Below, one piece after another: positions 1 through 12,600 of a DNA stretch of 24,500 nt (the first letter of the stretch is position 1; each line of letters opens with the position of its first letter). Location of the stretch: positions 1,414 to 25,913 of the forward strand of contig KN889792.1 in assembly GCA_000934455.1 (NCBI GenBank), written 5' to 3'. The DNA is from Apostichopus parvimensis (taxonomy: Eukaryota; Echinodermata; Holothuroidea; Aspidochirotida; Stichopodidae). Position numbers and translations under genes: made by a program. The notes beneath the pieces were generated by a model. It did not search any database. It was not told where the DNA came from and saw only the letters and a list, made by a program, of their open reading frames with translations.

Positions 1-559
1 CATTTTGAAGATTCAGTCCAGTCTCATCCATTTCCAAAGAAAATTTGGTCTACGATCTGCGCTTACTCCATTTATAAGTCCATCAGAGAGGAAATGTACA
101 TTTAACTCGCATTAACAAAGACTCGTCAAGCAGGCTTGCATAGCAATGATGCCAAAACAGTATCTTGTTTCACAATGTTCTCTCAGGGTCATTTAACGTT
201 GTTCGGATTACTTATGTGCCTATTACACACACTCTAACACACAGCAGTGAACATAGGAGAACTCCAGAAAGTGTTGAGTGCAAGGCTAAGTGGCCATGGT
301 GTTTCTGCAGTCAATAGGCTAGCTACGAGTACGACAGGCGCGCTATTGAAATAATACAACTTTTTCAATTGTATGGTTGGATTTGTGTTAACTTACAAGT
401 TGGAGTGTTGCATGACAAGTATCGTGAACGCTTCAAGAAAGTTCATTAACTTCTACGACCTCTTTGTGAAAGTAAGATTGGAACAACCGATCAAGACATT
501 GATAGGCATCATAATCGATCGAAGTATTTCAACTCAGCAACTCGACTAAAATTGCCAAG
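1..559 (+). promoter_or_regulatory. Upstream region and probable 5' UTR of WLS
   Basis: No coding exon is recognisable here. The sequence must contain at least the proximal 5' UTR, because an in-frame TAA at 512-514 precedes the start ATG with no other in-frame ATG between. I see no convincing TATA box or CpG-rich island, so no transcription start can be placed. An upstream non-coding exon outside the window cannot be excluded. Confidence 0.45.
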
Positions 560-665
560 ATGGCTGGGGTTATACTAGAAAATATGAGTACCAAAAAGAT
601 TCTTATCTTTTGTGGAATTCTCTTATTTTTGCAGATAGTATGTTTCCTCGTAGGGGGAATAATTG
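560..665 (+). CDS. WLS: WLS exon 1: N-terminus and TM1
   Basis: Encodes residues 1-35 plus one base of codon 36. It begins [13 protein letters not shown], almost identical to the conserved Wntless N-terminus, followed by a hydrophobic stretch at about residues 14-35 that acts as signal anchor/TM1 in the family. The ATG has a good context (A at -3, G at +4), and the upstream in-frame stop at 512-514 fixes it as the start. The donor GTAAGT at 666 is strong. It joins exon 2 in phase 1, giving Ala36 from G|CT. Confidence 0.95.
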
Positions 666-3600
666 GTAAGTATTTAACGGTGTTGTCTACCACTTATTTA
701 ATAGCCCATGGCATGATTAGGCCTACTAATTAGTTAGTGGTAGGCCCTACTTAGGCCTACCACAAGATAGATTATACCATGACATATAGCCTGGCTATAC
801 TAGTTTGCAAAGTCTCCAAGTCAAAGCATGAACAATGTTTCCCTACTTTGCACGTAACCTGTGTGTAAAAGCTTCGTTATACATTCAATCAGGAAGGTCT
901 TAACAATCTTTAAATGATAGGATTGGTAACATATAGAATGCCATACATAATCTGCTAAGTACAACCATTACAAGAATTGCTCCCCAAATTTCTGGCCCTG
1001 GATTCGCATAGTGTGAGGGAATGAAAAATTCAGACAGTCATAACATTGCCTTTGATTATCCAACACATTAATTGGACACATGCGCAGGCAGGTGTATTGC
1101 CTAGCGCGATTACAGATGGCATTATGTAAGATCTGGCTCTCCCGCCCTCTGAATAATATTTCAGGAGCATAGCGAGCTGTTCAAAGGTCAAATTTAATAA
1201 ATGACCTCGTGCATTGGCCTGGTTAACGTTTGCACTGACCCTGTGTTGACAACATGGGACCCAATGTTATTTTCTCTCAGCAAATGAAATGGGCCAACAA
1301 TTTTTGTAACAGCGTACATCGACATCATCGTGCGATTGCTAAAGTCGCATGTCGATGTACGCTGTTACCAAAATGTTGGCCCATTTCATTTGCTGAGAGA
1401 AAATAACATTGGGTCCCATGTTGTCAACACAGGGTCAGTGCAAACATTAAAAATGGTACCAAAAGGATTGTAGAGTGAAGAATTGGTTATTCATGTTTTT
1501 AATGGAATACATAATTAGGCTTTAAAGCAAAATTGAGATAGACAAACTGCAAAACATTTAATCCTCAGTCTTAAATGTCATGGACATGTAGCAATTTATA
1601 ACACATTTTGCATAGCAAATACCGTAGCTATGTGATACCAAATAAATTATGAATTCACTGAACATGTAATTTAAAAGAGATTTATAAATCCTAATGAGAT
1701 TTTGTGCCAACAATGTGACTAAAATCAGCTTGAAAAACTGCTTTCAATGCAACATTTGGGTCATGACATTAGAGCTATGAAACCGGGCTAACCTATTGTA
1801 CTGTGTGGTACAGTGTACAGTATATTAATCCATCCAAATAGTTATGGACATCTAATTCTAAATGCACAAGACAAAATAATTGTTACAAGGGACATCCCAA
1901 CAGCTTAAAGGCATTGAAGACTCGCCCCAAACCGAGTGCAGCCATCTGAAAAAGTTAACTTTCTGTTGCTCGCCAATGACGATTTGTTCGTGTCGCTACA
2001 AAATGCAGACAGTAATGAAACGTGATACCTTGTAATCATTAGCTGGACCTGAGATGTCCATCGCTGTATCGTTTGTATACTGTACTGTGCTGTGGGTATT
2101 GATTGCAGCATATATGTACTGACTGTACACTAGTGTCTAATTACCGATGGTAGCAAGCTGTGTGTGTATTTTCTGGGATCGATGGTGGTGTTTAACACTT
2201 CTGTTGTAACACCTCATTCGAAACTAGGTCAAATTACCGGCATTAGACGTTCTTTTTGCGCGAGTCTTCACACCCTTTAATAGTGCATAAGACGTCTTAA
2301 AAGTAACTGCTGAGTTTTATTATTATAATACTTTCCCATAATTTCTAAATTTACTCGCACTGTAATATTATATAGACTCCATCAATTCGACCAGACCTAT
2401 ACAGAAGGCCTTCATTATTCTTTCAAATTTTTTTGCTCATAATGAATAGTGACACATTTGGCCTTTTGTTTTTGTTCTTGAGGCTACCATGGATTCAGTC
2501 CAGAGCCAAACATTAAGATTTGACTCATTCATGAATGAGTGAAACATTATAATTAGCCCACAGTGGTTAATATACCTGTATTACTAAATATCACAGCTTT
2601 ACCACACTTCATCTCAGTGAATGCTCTCTGGTGTTCCAATGTTCAGAAGAACATTGTTTTGTCTACGACCATCGACATGGGCAGGTAATAAATAGCAGGA
2701 TGCTTTGAATTTTAGAGTTTTAATGTGCATTCCATTGTGACTATGTCACACCTTGATATTTAAAGAACCCCCTCTAAATTTAGTGGAATGAACTATATGT
2801 GGTGCGAGTACAAGAGGCCTTTTTTATTTGGTTGGTAATTAAATTGAAGCAGTGTTCTCAGTTTAGTTGATAATTTTATAAAGGATGTCAACTATTTACT
2901 CAAAAGAAAACCATGTTTGATCTCCAAAATATATTTTCACTACACAAGTGTTATTTAATGATTTGATGCAATCTCTAAAATTTCATCACTGAGACATTGT
3001 TTATATACAGTATATAACAACAAAGAAGAAATTTTTGTGAAAAAGTTTCAATTTTTCTTTAAACTTGTCATTTTATTGTTTGAATTTTTATGTAACTTGA
3101 CTTGTCAAGTTTCTGACCCATATTTCTCCAGTGTGAGATTTAAATATGGAATAGCATCAATTGATCTATAAAATGTTCAAAATTTACTCTCACAGAGCTA
3201 CTTTAAATAGGAACTAAAATTCCAAACAAATCATACATCTCCTTTAAAACATGGAGACACCTGACCTTAACCATATCAAGGTCAGACCAAGAACCTAATA
3301 ATGTCTTGAAAAGAAAGATTCCGTTTCTTTAATTTAAAATATCTTCATTTAAACTTTTATTCCTTATGATTGCTAACACAAATAGTTTTTGGAACTCTCA
3401 CATATTTAAACCTTTACACACCCACCCCTCTTATTGAATTAGTTGCCTTGATCAGATTTTGTACACCAGTACACCTACCCTCTCAGCATGGAGCTCTTGT
3501 GGTTCATGTTTTCCTGTTAAAATGGTTAGTGTATCTGCTAGTTTAATAGGGGTAATGGTATGTGTACTGTGTGGACAGGATTGTCAATGCAGATTTATGA

Positions 3601-6600
3601 CAGTAGCCTTTGGCATGAAGCAGGCAACTAAAAGGAACACACTTCTGGTGTCCTGTTTGTATTAAAACCACTTACATAGAAATTACTTTTTATGAAATAG
3701 CTGGGGTTGAGGGTTTATAATAAGGGTTATTGTTAGAGGATATTAATACAGAGTACATATTAGATGTCCTGTTTATATCTTGGCTGCTGCCAAACGTATT
3801 AACTAGAATTTTAACAGTAATTGTAGAATTTATTCATTGTTTGTCAAGGTCACCATTTATCCAGCTTTACAGTGTATCAGAAAACTTTTGTTAATCACTT
3901 GGCATGAACTAGTACTGTAGTGTACAGTAACACACTATGTAGGTATATATTATATAAGAGGATAACAAAGATTTTTTGGTCATATATATACAGTATGCAA
4001 TATATACATATACAGTACTAGCCAATACACATGGACATAAGGGGGAGGGGGGTGTCACACCCCCCCCTCACCAATAATTGGCTTGAATCTCCAATAATTG
4101 AAAAATTGGTGTCCAAAAACATGACAGTTGGAAAATTTTATATTGTATGCAACATCTCTTAAAATAATTTAAGCTGATTGCACTCCTAAGTCCTAACAGG
4201 ATAATTCTGATTTCTGAGTCAATAATATTAGGCTATTTCTAATAATAATATTTCTATGATGTGAGACTTACATTCTCACAAGATTTGACAAAATTCAAAC
4301 TTAAAATCAACTGAAATCTTGTTTAGTCCAGGTTGTACAACCCAGAATAAAGTTGAAAATACTACAACCTAACTTTAAAACTTTTGAATGCAGCCAATTG
4401 GTTATTGAGCACTTTAGTATAAATTACTAAGTATCCGGAAAAGCATATTTAACATAAAGAATTGACAACCCACTCTGTTATGCTACTGAAAATTTCGAAC
4501 TTACAGTATGGCACCCCTCCTTACGAATCCACCCAGTTGAAAAATAATCATTCTAGTTGGAATAGTATGATTCTACCCCCCCCCCCCGGGGGAATCACAA
4601 GATCCAGGTAGCAACGTCCCTGCCTATACATAACATGAATGATGTGAGCATTAACAGCCCTACAGGAGGCCATTTTACTATTCTTCGCAGAATCAAATTG
4701 GTTTTAACTTTTAACATTGTCAGGCATTGTTTACCCATGAAAAGCATTAAGCAAGGTTTTGAAGAAAGGAAGACCAAAGGCCAGCACACTTTGAGTATTA
4801 AAGAGACAACCTTAAATAGCCTTTGGAGTAAAAGTATCACAGATAGCACACTTTATGTCCTGTACAGTAGTGATGTCTACATACTGTACATGTGTGAACG
4901 GCCCAGTACAGTACATGTATCCAAATGTGATTGATCAAGGAGTTACCAACTCCCTGGTGTGCTGTTACAGTAACATTGCTGAACTGGTGTGTAGAGTCTC
5001 TCTATCAAAACTGACAGTATTGGTGAGACATGATTTTAAAATTAAATAATAATAATAATAATAATAAATAAAGATATTGTACATGATTTTAAATTAAAAG
5101 TCAACTCAAAAAGGAATCAGTTTCTATTAATCAACTGTTAAATTTGGTTTCTTACAGGAAGATTATTTATAAGTAACTGACGTTTTTTCTGATGTTTTTA
5201 TCATCTGCACATTTCTGCAATAACTCCATGCTACTCATGCATACATACTGTACATAATGAGGTTCAAAATTTCATACTATGTCTACAGTAGGCAGTAGAA
5301 GTACATTGCATTTTGCTAATATAGTGACTCACAGCAGGGAGCAGAAACAGCTCCCCAGTTAAAGTATCTACACCACAGTATAGTATGGACAATGTACAGT
5401 TAACCTGAATTAACCCTCTGGTGGAGTTTTATTGTCAATACAAATGCTTTGAAGGCTCTATTTAATAGGATTTTGAGGACAAAGTGGGTTTAAGATAAGT
5501 CTTTTTTAAATGTCATTTAAGGGCAATAAAAAGCCCCAACCCTATTGTTATTTTAATATTGTTTGCCAGCTCTGTGGTTAAACTAAAAGTTGACACACAG
5601 TATCCAAAGAAAATAAAGAATTGTTTTCTTCTCTACTGTATGACAGTAAAGCTCCTGTGAACAAAGTGAAGGACATACAACAGTGGCATCTCTTAAAATT
5701 CTGAGAAAGGACAGTGAAATGTTGACCTCATACTTTTATTATAGAGGATAAACTTTGATTGATTTGTAGTCATAGATGGATAAATAATGGTGACTTATGG
5801 TTGTTCCTCTTCTTGTTCACAATGTCACAAATTACTGTAGGTGGAAGGAGCTTCATGAATTTTTCGTGGGATTTCTATATATTTAAGGAATTCCTTAGAG
5901 TATGAATAACTTTATTGAAACTTAAAGGGAAACAGTGCTCGCAAGGCAATAAAACACGAAAGAGTAAGAAGTAAAATTAAAAAGAAAGGAAACATGAAAA
6001 GCAGCAGGCTGTTAATAAAAGGGCAATAAAGACAACCTACATAATTAGCAAATTAGGTCATTGGGTAATTAATTAAAAAGAGGTAATTAATATATACTGT
6101 ATGTACACAGTAGAATTGTTTTGTCTCCAACCTTATACCTGATCATGTGTGGTTTATCTATTCCCCATTCCAAAGGATTCCTGAGATACTCACTAGAGGA
6201 CACATTGTCATGATCGTAGATAGTAAACTATTGGAAGGGGACTCCCTGGGGTTGAGAGTGAATCAAGTTGTACAGGTTATGTGCCAAGGCTCTATCTTGG
6301 TTGACATGTCTTTAAAAACAAAAAAAATAGGTAAAAAGATAGGTAATATATTGAATATACTATGACGAAGTGCACTGTGCTATAGCTAAGATGTTATCAA
6401 CATAATTATGTAGCCGGTCAACCCCCTTTTTGTACATGAAAATTGGGGAGGCATTTGAGATCGACATTAAACCTGAATGACTAATAATCAACAACGATTT
6501 ACTGTACATCATATAGTGGGATATTAGTCATCAGAATTATGGCAGTAATACACAGCATGGTTAATGTTGGATTGGGTAAAACAAAGGAAACATGTATGAC

Positions 6601-9600
6601 GTATTGCGAGTGCCTCTATTTTAATAATTTAATTTGCTTTTGCATTGATCATTCTGGGACCCATTCTGTGACTTATTAACCCTAGATCAATATTGATGAA
6701 AATGTTGCTAGAGATATGCTGTTTTTGTTTTTGGTATGGTATGGTGGTGTTGACCTTCCTTGGTTACCCATAAATTGCTAACATCTACAGCTACTACTAT
6801 AGGTAACATACTGCAGAGTATACAGTATGTTCACAAAGACACTGTACATAGTGACTGATCGACAGTCTTTTCCTATTACCGATTCGCAGCTCCTTCACCT
6901 ACGACCACACTGAGGGTATTGGCAACCAAATGCATAGACCACACGCAGAACCACCGAAAGCTGTTCCCACCGAGAGGGAAGCATGGTTGTGACAGACTGG
7001 ACAACTTCGAAGAGGCACTTACGAGGCAAATCCCTGCCAGCGACATTACTTTCTCCTTCCAGATACCCCATGGCAAATTAGAAATGTCCAGGCTGTTCCA
7101 GTTTATGGTTGGCGTTTTAACACTGGACATAGAACACACAAGCGAGGTCGCTGTTGGTAGGTTGATCCGGTGGTCATCTGCATGGCCTCAGTTCCCAAAA
7201 CTGTTCCACAATTATTCAATATGTACAGTACTAGCATCTTTATAGACTGGTATTAATTAAATTCTTATTAATACCTCTGTGTTTTTGCTTAGTGTGTGAT
7301 CATGTTTCTGGGCAACTCTGAGCTCTCCATGGCTTTGCAATGGTAAAAAAAAAAAATTAAAAAATGTAAACTATTTCACAAAGAATTGCTATTCCCAAGC
7401 ATCAATTCTGGTGATTTTAACAACCTGCATTTTTTGCCATGTGGTTAAGAAGATAATCGCAGAAAAGAAAGTGTCAACTGTAGGTGAAAAAAATTCAGTG
7501 AAAACCCAGCAAAAGACAGTTATGTATGTCTTGATGGGTGTCTTAGTTTGATGAGTCATTGTAATACATGAAGAGTCGGCTCAACAAGCCAAGAGTCGCA
7601 TGTACGCCCCCCCACCCCCCACCCCCCACCCCTATATGGAATCTGGGATTCGTCTTTGTACTCTGTAGAATTTGGAACGTATTTATCCTGTCAATCAAAC
7701 AGTGTTACTTAAAGGCGAATATAGCACCACTCATCCACTCTCCTTTGAACACGCCTTTAAAAGTGGCACCCACTGTGGGTGACCAGAGAAGGGGCTGCTT
7801 GAGGGTTTGCGTCGTGGAGAACTCTGCCAATCTATGTGACTCTTGCAGGTCAATCTCTGTAACTTTGCTCTATCCGAGAATTGAAACCACCGTAGATATT
7901 TAATCGTATATATGTCAGCAGGACATAGATTGAGTGTTTGTACATTTCCCATTTATTTTTCATCTTCAGGTTCGGATCCAACAATAAGCATGGTGATCAC
8001 AATGGGCTACAATAACGTGCCTGATGGGAATGGCGAGTGGGAGCTTCTGTACCAAGTCAACGAAACACGTAAACTAAGCTGTTTCTTGGAGGTATTTTAA
8101 CATAATCTAATTATATTTAGTTCAATACGCTGATGCAACTGTGAAACGTTTTCACGTTTCACGTCAAAACAAAATCAGTTGCATATTTTTGCCCCCTCAG
8201 ATCTAGGGCTATTGTGTGGTTCATCTTTGAAAATGTACAAAAAGAATAACACTGGCATGGATTACAAAGACTTTATTCTAGTGCATGGGTGAAGTAACAC
8301 CAAGTGCGGTATCACACCACAGGAAGCTCTCCAGGGGTACAAAGGCGGACAATTAACTTTGAAACCGTCATTGACTCCATAAGAGAGCTCAGGCACAGAG
8401 TGGTGTTGACTTTTGCTTAATATGTTAGTCTAAAAAAACAAGTGACAAAATTGTCAAGGGTGGGTCTCTGGGGTTGTTGCAATAATTATATGTAACTAGA
8501 GCGACTTGTTATTTTGTCGAAATTGTTGTAAGGTTGAAAATGAAGAAAATTGAGACATGATTCAAGTACAGTAGATACTCACGTTATTGATCTATTTTGA
8601 TACAATTTTTTTTTTTTTTTTTTCTTGACGCTTCAGATGGAAGAATTGGTACTATCAAAAATTCAGTAGTGTGCTTGTTCTGGACTTGATAGAGACATAC
8701 ATTGCAACATTCGTGTGGGAAAACTTTGTTGATATTTGGTTACGATGCCGAAGGCTCAGTAACCTTTGCGATCATGCTGGCGTGCATGCATGTGTGTGTG
8801 TTAATGTGATGGCTAGCTTGTAAACATGTTATCTCAACAAACACAAGTTGAATCAATGTGATACCTAGTATAGATGCCCTATGATGAGTAGATGTGCCCT
8901 ATCACTATTGGTTATCATCTCATGAATATTACCGAGTGGTTGGGACACAATGCTAAAATTTGTTCATACTGGTCAGATGGTGATGTTGATACATAATAAG
9001 CATATTTATCGCTGTCAAACACAAGACAAGAACCGAATGTTCCATGTTTTTCATCCTTGGCATATTAGGTGTGTCACACTCAATTCATACTATCAACCCA
9101 GGTGATTTTTGTGTGCATATCATGCATGCATATTCATCAGTGAACATTAAAATCCTAATCAGATATCTCTGAAATTAGCTTCATTCATGTACTTGGATAA
9201 TACTATGTAAGTTAAAGATACATGATACATTTGACCTCATTAATTTTCCATTTTTAGTTTTATATAGTAAAACTACCAATACCTGATATGTTTGCGTCGC
9301 AAATATTTCATTGCACAAAGCTTCCACTCGAGTAGATGCATCATTTGAAAAATCATTTTCATGTTTTTGTTTCCATGTTTTTTATAACAGGGGGAAAAAG
9401 ATGCAGTAGATACATCATTAGCAGTATCATTTTCATGTTTCTGTTTCCATGTTTACTATTACAGGGGGAAGGAGTATTAGTAGATACATCATTAGCAGTA
9501 TCATTTTCATGTTTCTGTTTCCATGTTTACTATTACAGGGGGAAGGAGTATTAGTAGATACATCATTAGCAGTATCATTTTCATGTTTTTGTTTCCATGT

Positions 9601-12600
9601 GTTTTATTACAGGGAGAAGAAGACGGATATGGAGAGTATTATGACTGCGATCCCTTGGCATTATTTGAATTGAGCAGTGTTCATCACAAGCACTACCTCG
9701 TCAACATCAGACTACCAATTGAGGACGAAAACTTGCAAGAAATTAATCAAGATATTGGTTCCATTAAAGACCTTCACATAGTGGTTTGTATTCTTACAAT
9801 CATTGCTAAACCCCCTTCCTACCTCCCCCCCCCCATCCCACTTTTTTAATGCACATTTTGAGGATATTTCTAGAACTCAAATGTTTTTTGTTTTGTTCTG
9901 TTCTCAAGAAATTCAACAGATTTTTACAAGTGGTGATGGCAGAAATGAGAAATTTTTAGCAAATGTTGAACCGAGTATTGCTATTGATGGTATGCACCAT
10001 AAGGTGAAAACCACATCCTTATCGCTGGTATTATGGCAAAGATGTGGTTCATGTAATCGGATATAACAACATTTCATATGCAGGCGACCGACATACCTCG
10101 CCCTGCACTCAACAGTTACTGAATTATTATGATTTGTCAGGTCCATGATATGCTTTTGTTATATCTTTATTTATATATTCCTCTGGACTGTTATTACCCA
10201 TTTTAAATGTTCCAGGAAGAAAGATCCTCAAATACTGCATGACAAAGACCGTATGATTTTTCCATTAAAATTTGATGCCTTCTTTTTAACGACAACTTCC
10301 GCTCGTCACTTTGTTTGCTTTCTCGACCTACCGCCAGGAGATCCACCAGACGGGAGGTTTTACAATCATCTGGCTCACCATGAAATCTGTCTTCTTTCCT
10401 CTCGTCCTCGGAATGATGGTCTTCTTTCAAAGACGTGTAAACCAGCTGGGACGTGCCCCACTCCTGATGGAAAAGTAAGAAATTAAGGAAGGAGATGGGC
10501 CGCAACCGGTGACCTACTTGTCGGCAATTCATTAATGACATGAATATTCATATATTTAAATTCTTGTCCTGATGTGTTGCCTCGTGTAAGACTGCTTATT
10601 TTTTGGGAATTTAATCTTGAATGGTTTTACTTTACTGGGTTTTCACATTTTAAGTGGCCAGATAGTGTTAAAGGGGTAGCATGTTGGGGAGTTAGTGTAA
10701 TGGTTATTATATAAAGCAATAAACAGAACGTAGTCCACACTGTTGGTTAAAAACTCCATATCAATACCTTGTCCTTTAACTTAAGAAATGGTTAAGATAT
10801 GGTTTATTGAATGAAACTTATTTTGACTGGCATATTGCACCCCTACTCAAAAAAGTGGATCACAGTGGGTGGTAAATAATGTCATCAGGGGAGATGTTCT
10901 TCAAAAGCTTTACTTTCCTAATGTAATCTTTATTGTTAATTTAGCCTTTAAATGTGTTATGATTATTAGTTTATGTAGGAATGTAAAACATATCTTTAAC
11001 TTGTTTGAAACTACACAATCATTTGTTCATAGATGACCATCATTGAAAGGAGAAGAAATCAGATGGGGTGCTGGAGGAGGGGGGAGGGGGGAGGGGGGGT
11101 TAGAAGGGGCTTGGGGGTGGATTTTACTCACATGGTGAAATGGGCACATTGGAGGCAATGGCTTTGTAGGTATTTCTGCAAACATCAATCATTGCTTACA
11201 AACTTTCTGTGTATTTGCTTCGGATTTCATTTCGTACACTAAAGAGGTTTTTCTCATTGATCTTCCACAGAACCATTTTGAGCCTTGCAATCGTCATGAC
11301 GTTTGTAAACTGTAAGTATTTCACGGTGTTCTCTCTATTTTGCATTCAACAGTTCCAGCGCCTTTTGTCTCACAATAATTTCAAAATCAAATGAATTAAA
11401 TATGTTTGTCAGCTTTTCCACCATAGTAACTGTAGGCATCATACCTCTTTGTCTACCCATCCACTTAACACACTTAAAGGCATTGAAGACTCGCCCCAAA
11501 ACTGTGTGCCGCGCTCTGAAAAAGTTAACTTTCCGTTGCTTGCAAATGACGTTTTCTTCTTGTCGCTACAAAATGCAGACAGTAGTGAAACGTGATTCCT
11601 TGTTATCTTTTATCTAGACCTGAGATGTCCATCGATGCTATGTACACTGTGTTGTGGGTATTGACCGTAGCTGTATGTACGGACTGTACACTAGTGTCTA
11701 ATTTCCGAAGGTAGCAAGCTGTGTGTGTATTTTCTGGGGTCAATGGTGGTGTCTAACACTTCTGTTACACCTCATTCGAAACTAGGTCAGATTACCGACA
11801 TGAGACATTCCTTTGTGCGCGAGTCTGCACACCCTTTAATTCATGAAAGTAATATGGTCTTTTTTAAAGTCGTGCAATTTTTTCATATCATTTTTGGAGT
11901 CTCAGAGTTTTCCAAGTTCATTTCAGTCAGTGAAAGATACTGTTTCCTATGCTACTCTACTGAAGTATCAAGTATTTATATGATGTTTTTTCTTTCTTTC
12001 AGTTCCTTTGGAGTGGCTTACTCTTGTCTTTGAGATACCAGCCATGTTACTCATCAGTGACATCAGGCAGGGAGCTTGCTATGCCATGCTCTTCTCATTC
12101 TGGATAATATTCATTGGTGAACACATGATGGTAAGTTTATTGATCTTGTTTTGAAACAAAACAGAGAAAAAAAAAGAGAATTTAGTAATCGGGCTGGTTG
12201 TCCTATATTTGACAACCCTACGCAGCCACATGTGCATTATGTGATAGAAGCCTTATTACTTATTTATTACTTACAATTCACATCAGGTTCGCTAACCAAT
12301 TCTTACCTCTAAACTCATATTTTGATATTTGAGCAATTTATGTCAAACTATGTCAGGGCTCAAACCCACAACTTTTCCAGATGCTATTTTTCAGTTTCGA
12401 ATGCCATTACCGTCATCCTGTCGACCGTAGCATTGGTTGTATACAAACCTGTTGTACGTACTGTATGAAAGGTTGACATCCTAAAATAAAATAGAATGTA
12501 TACATGTATTAAATATATATAACATAGATGTATGCAAGGTTGAAATCCTAAATTACAATAAAAATGTTCCTAAACTAGTCTGACATCCCAAAAATAAAAG

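Larger units (their letters stand above)
666..6889 (+). other. WLS intron 1 (6.2 kb)
   Basis: Runs from GTAAGT at 666 to CAG ending at 6889. It is AT-rich and non-coding. It contains a TTAA-flanked fold-back element (1223-1450), MITE copy A (1905-2280), a G/C hairpin (4045-4069), a C-run followed by G-run near 4577, and a TAA microsatellite (5044-5072). Open frames near 3459-3665, 4595-5049 and 6147-6365 lack protein-like composition or family resemblance and look fortuitous. Confidence 0.85.

Noticed and set aside
4595..5049. Overlapping open frames on both strands in intron 1
   Set aside because: No domain, no family resemblance, no splice or promoter context; overlapping antisense frames are expected by chance in such sequence.
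9336..9849. Three overlapping + strand frames with repeated hydrophobic [15 protein letters not shown] segments
   Set aside because: They are translations of the 74-bp non-coding tandem repeat upstream of exon 4.
9901..9990. Possible WLS exon in intron 4 (IQQIFT... resembling IHQNGGFT)
   Set aside because: Similarity is weak and gapped, the phase-0 reading meets a stop, and exon 5 at 10338 supplies the true IHQTGGFT segment.
10145..10486. 113-codon + strand open frame and the 112-codon - strand frame over the same place, with good splice-like edges
   Set aside because: The WLS exon 5 reading lies in a different + frame and fits the protein family and the splice phases on both sides; the other two frames match nothing and are shadows.
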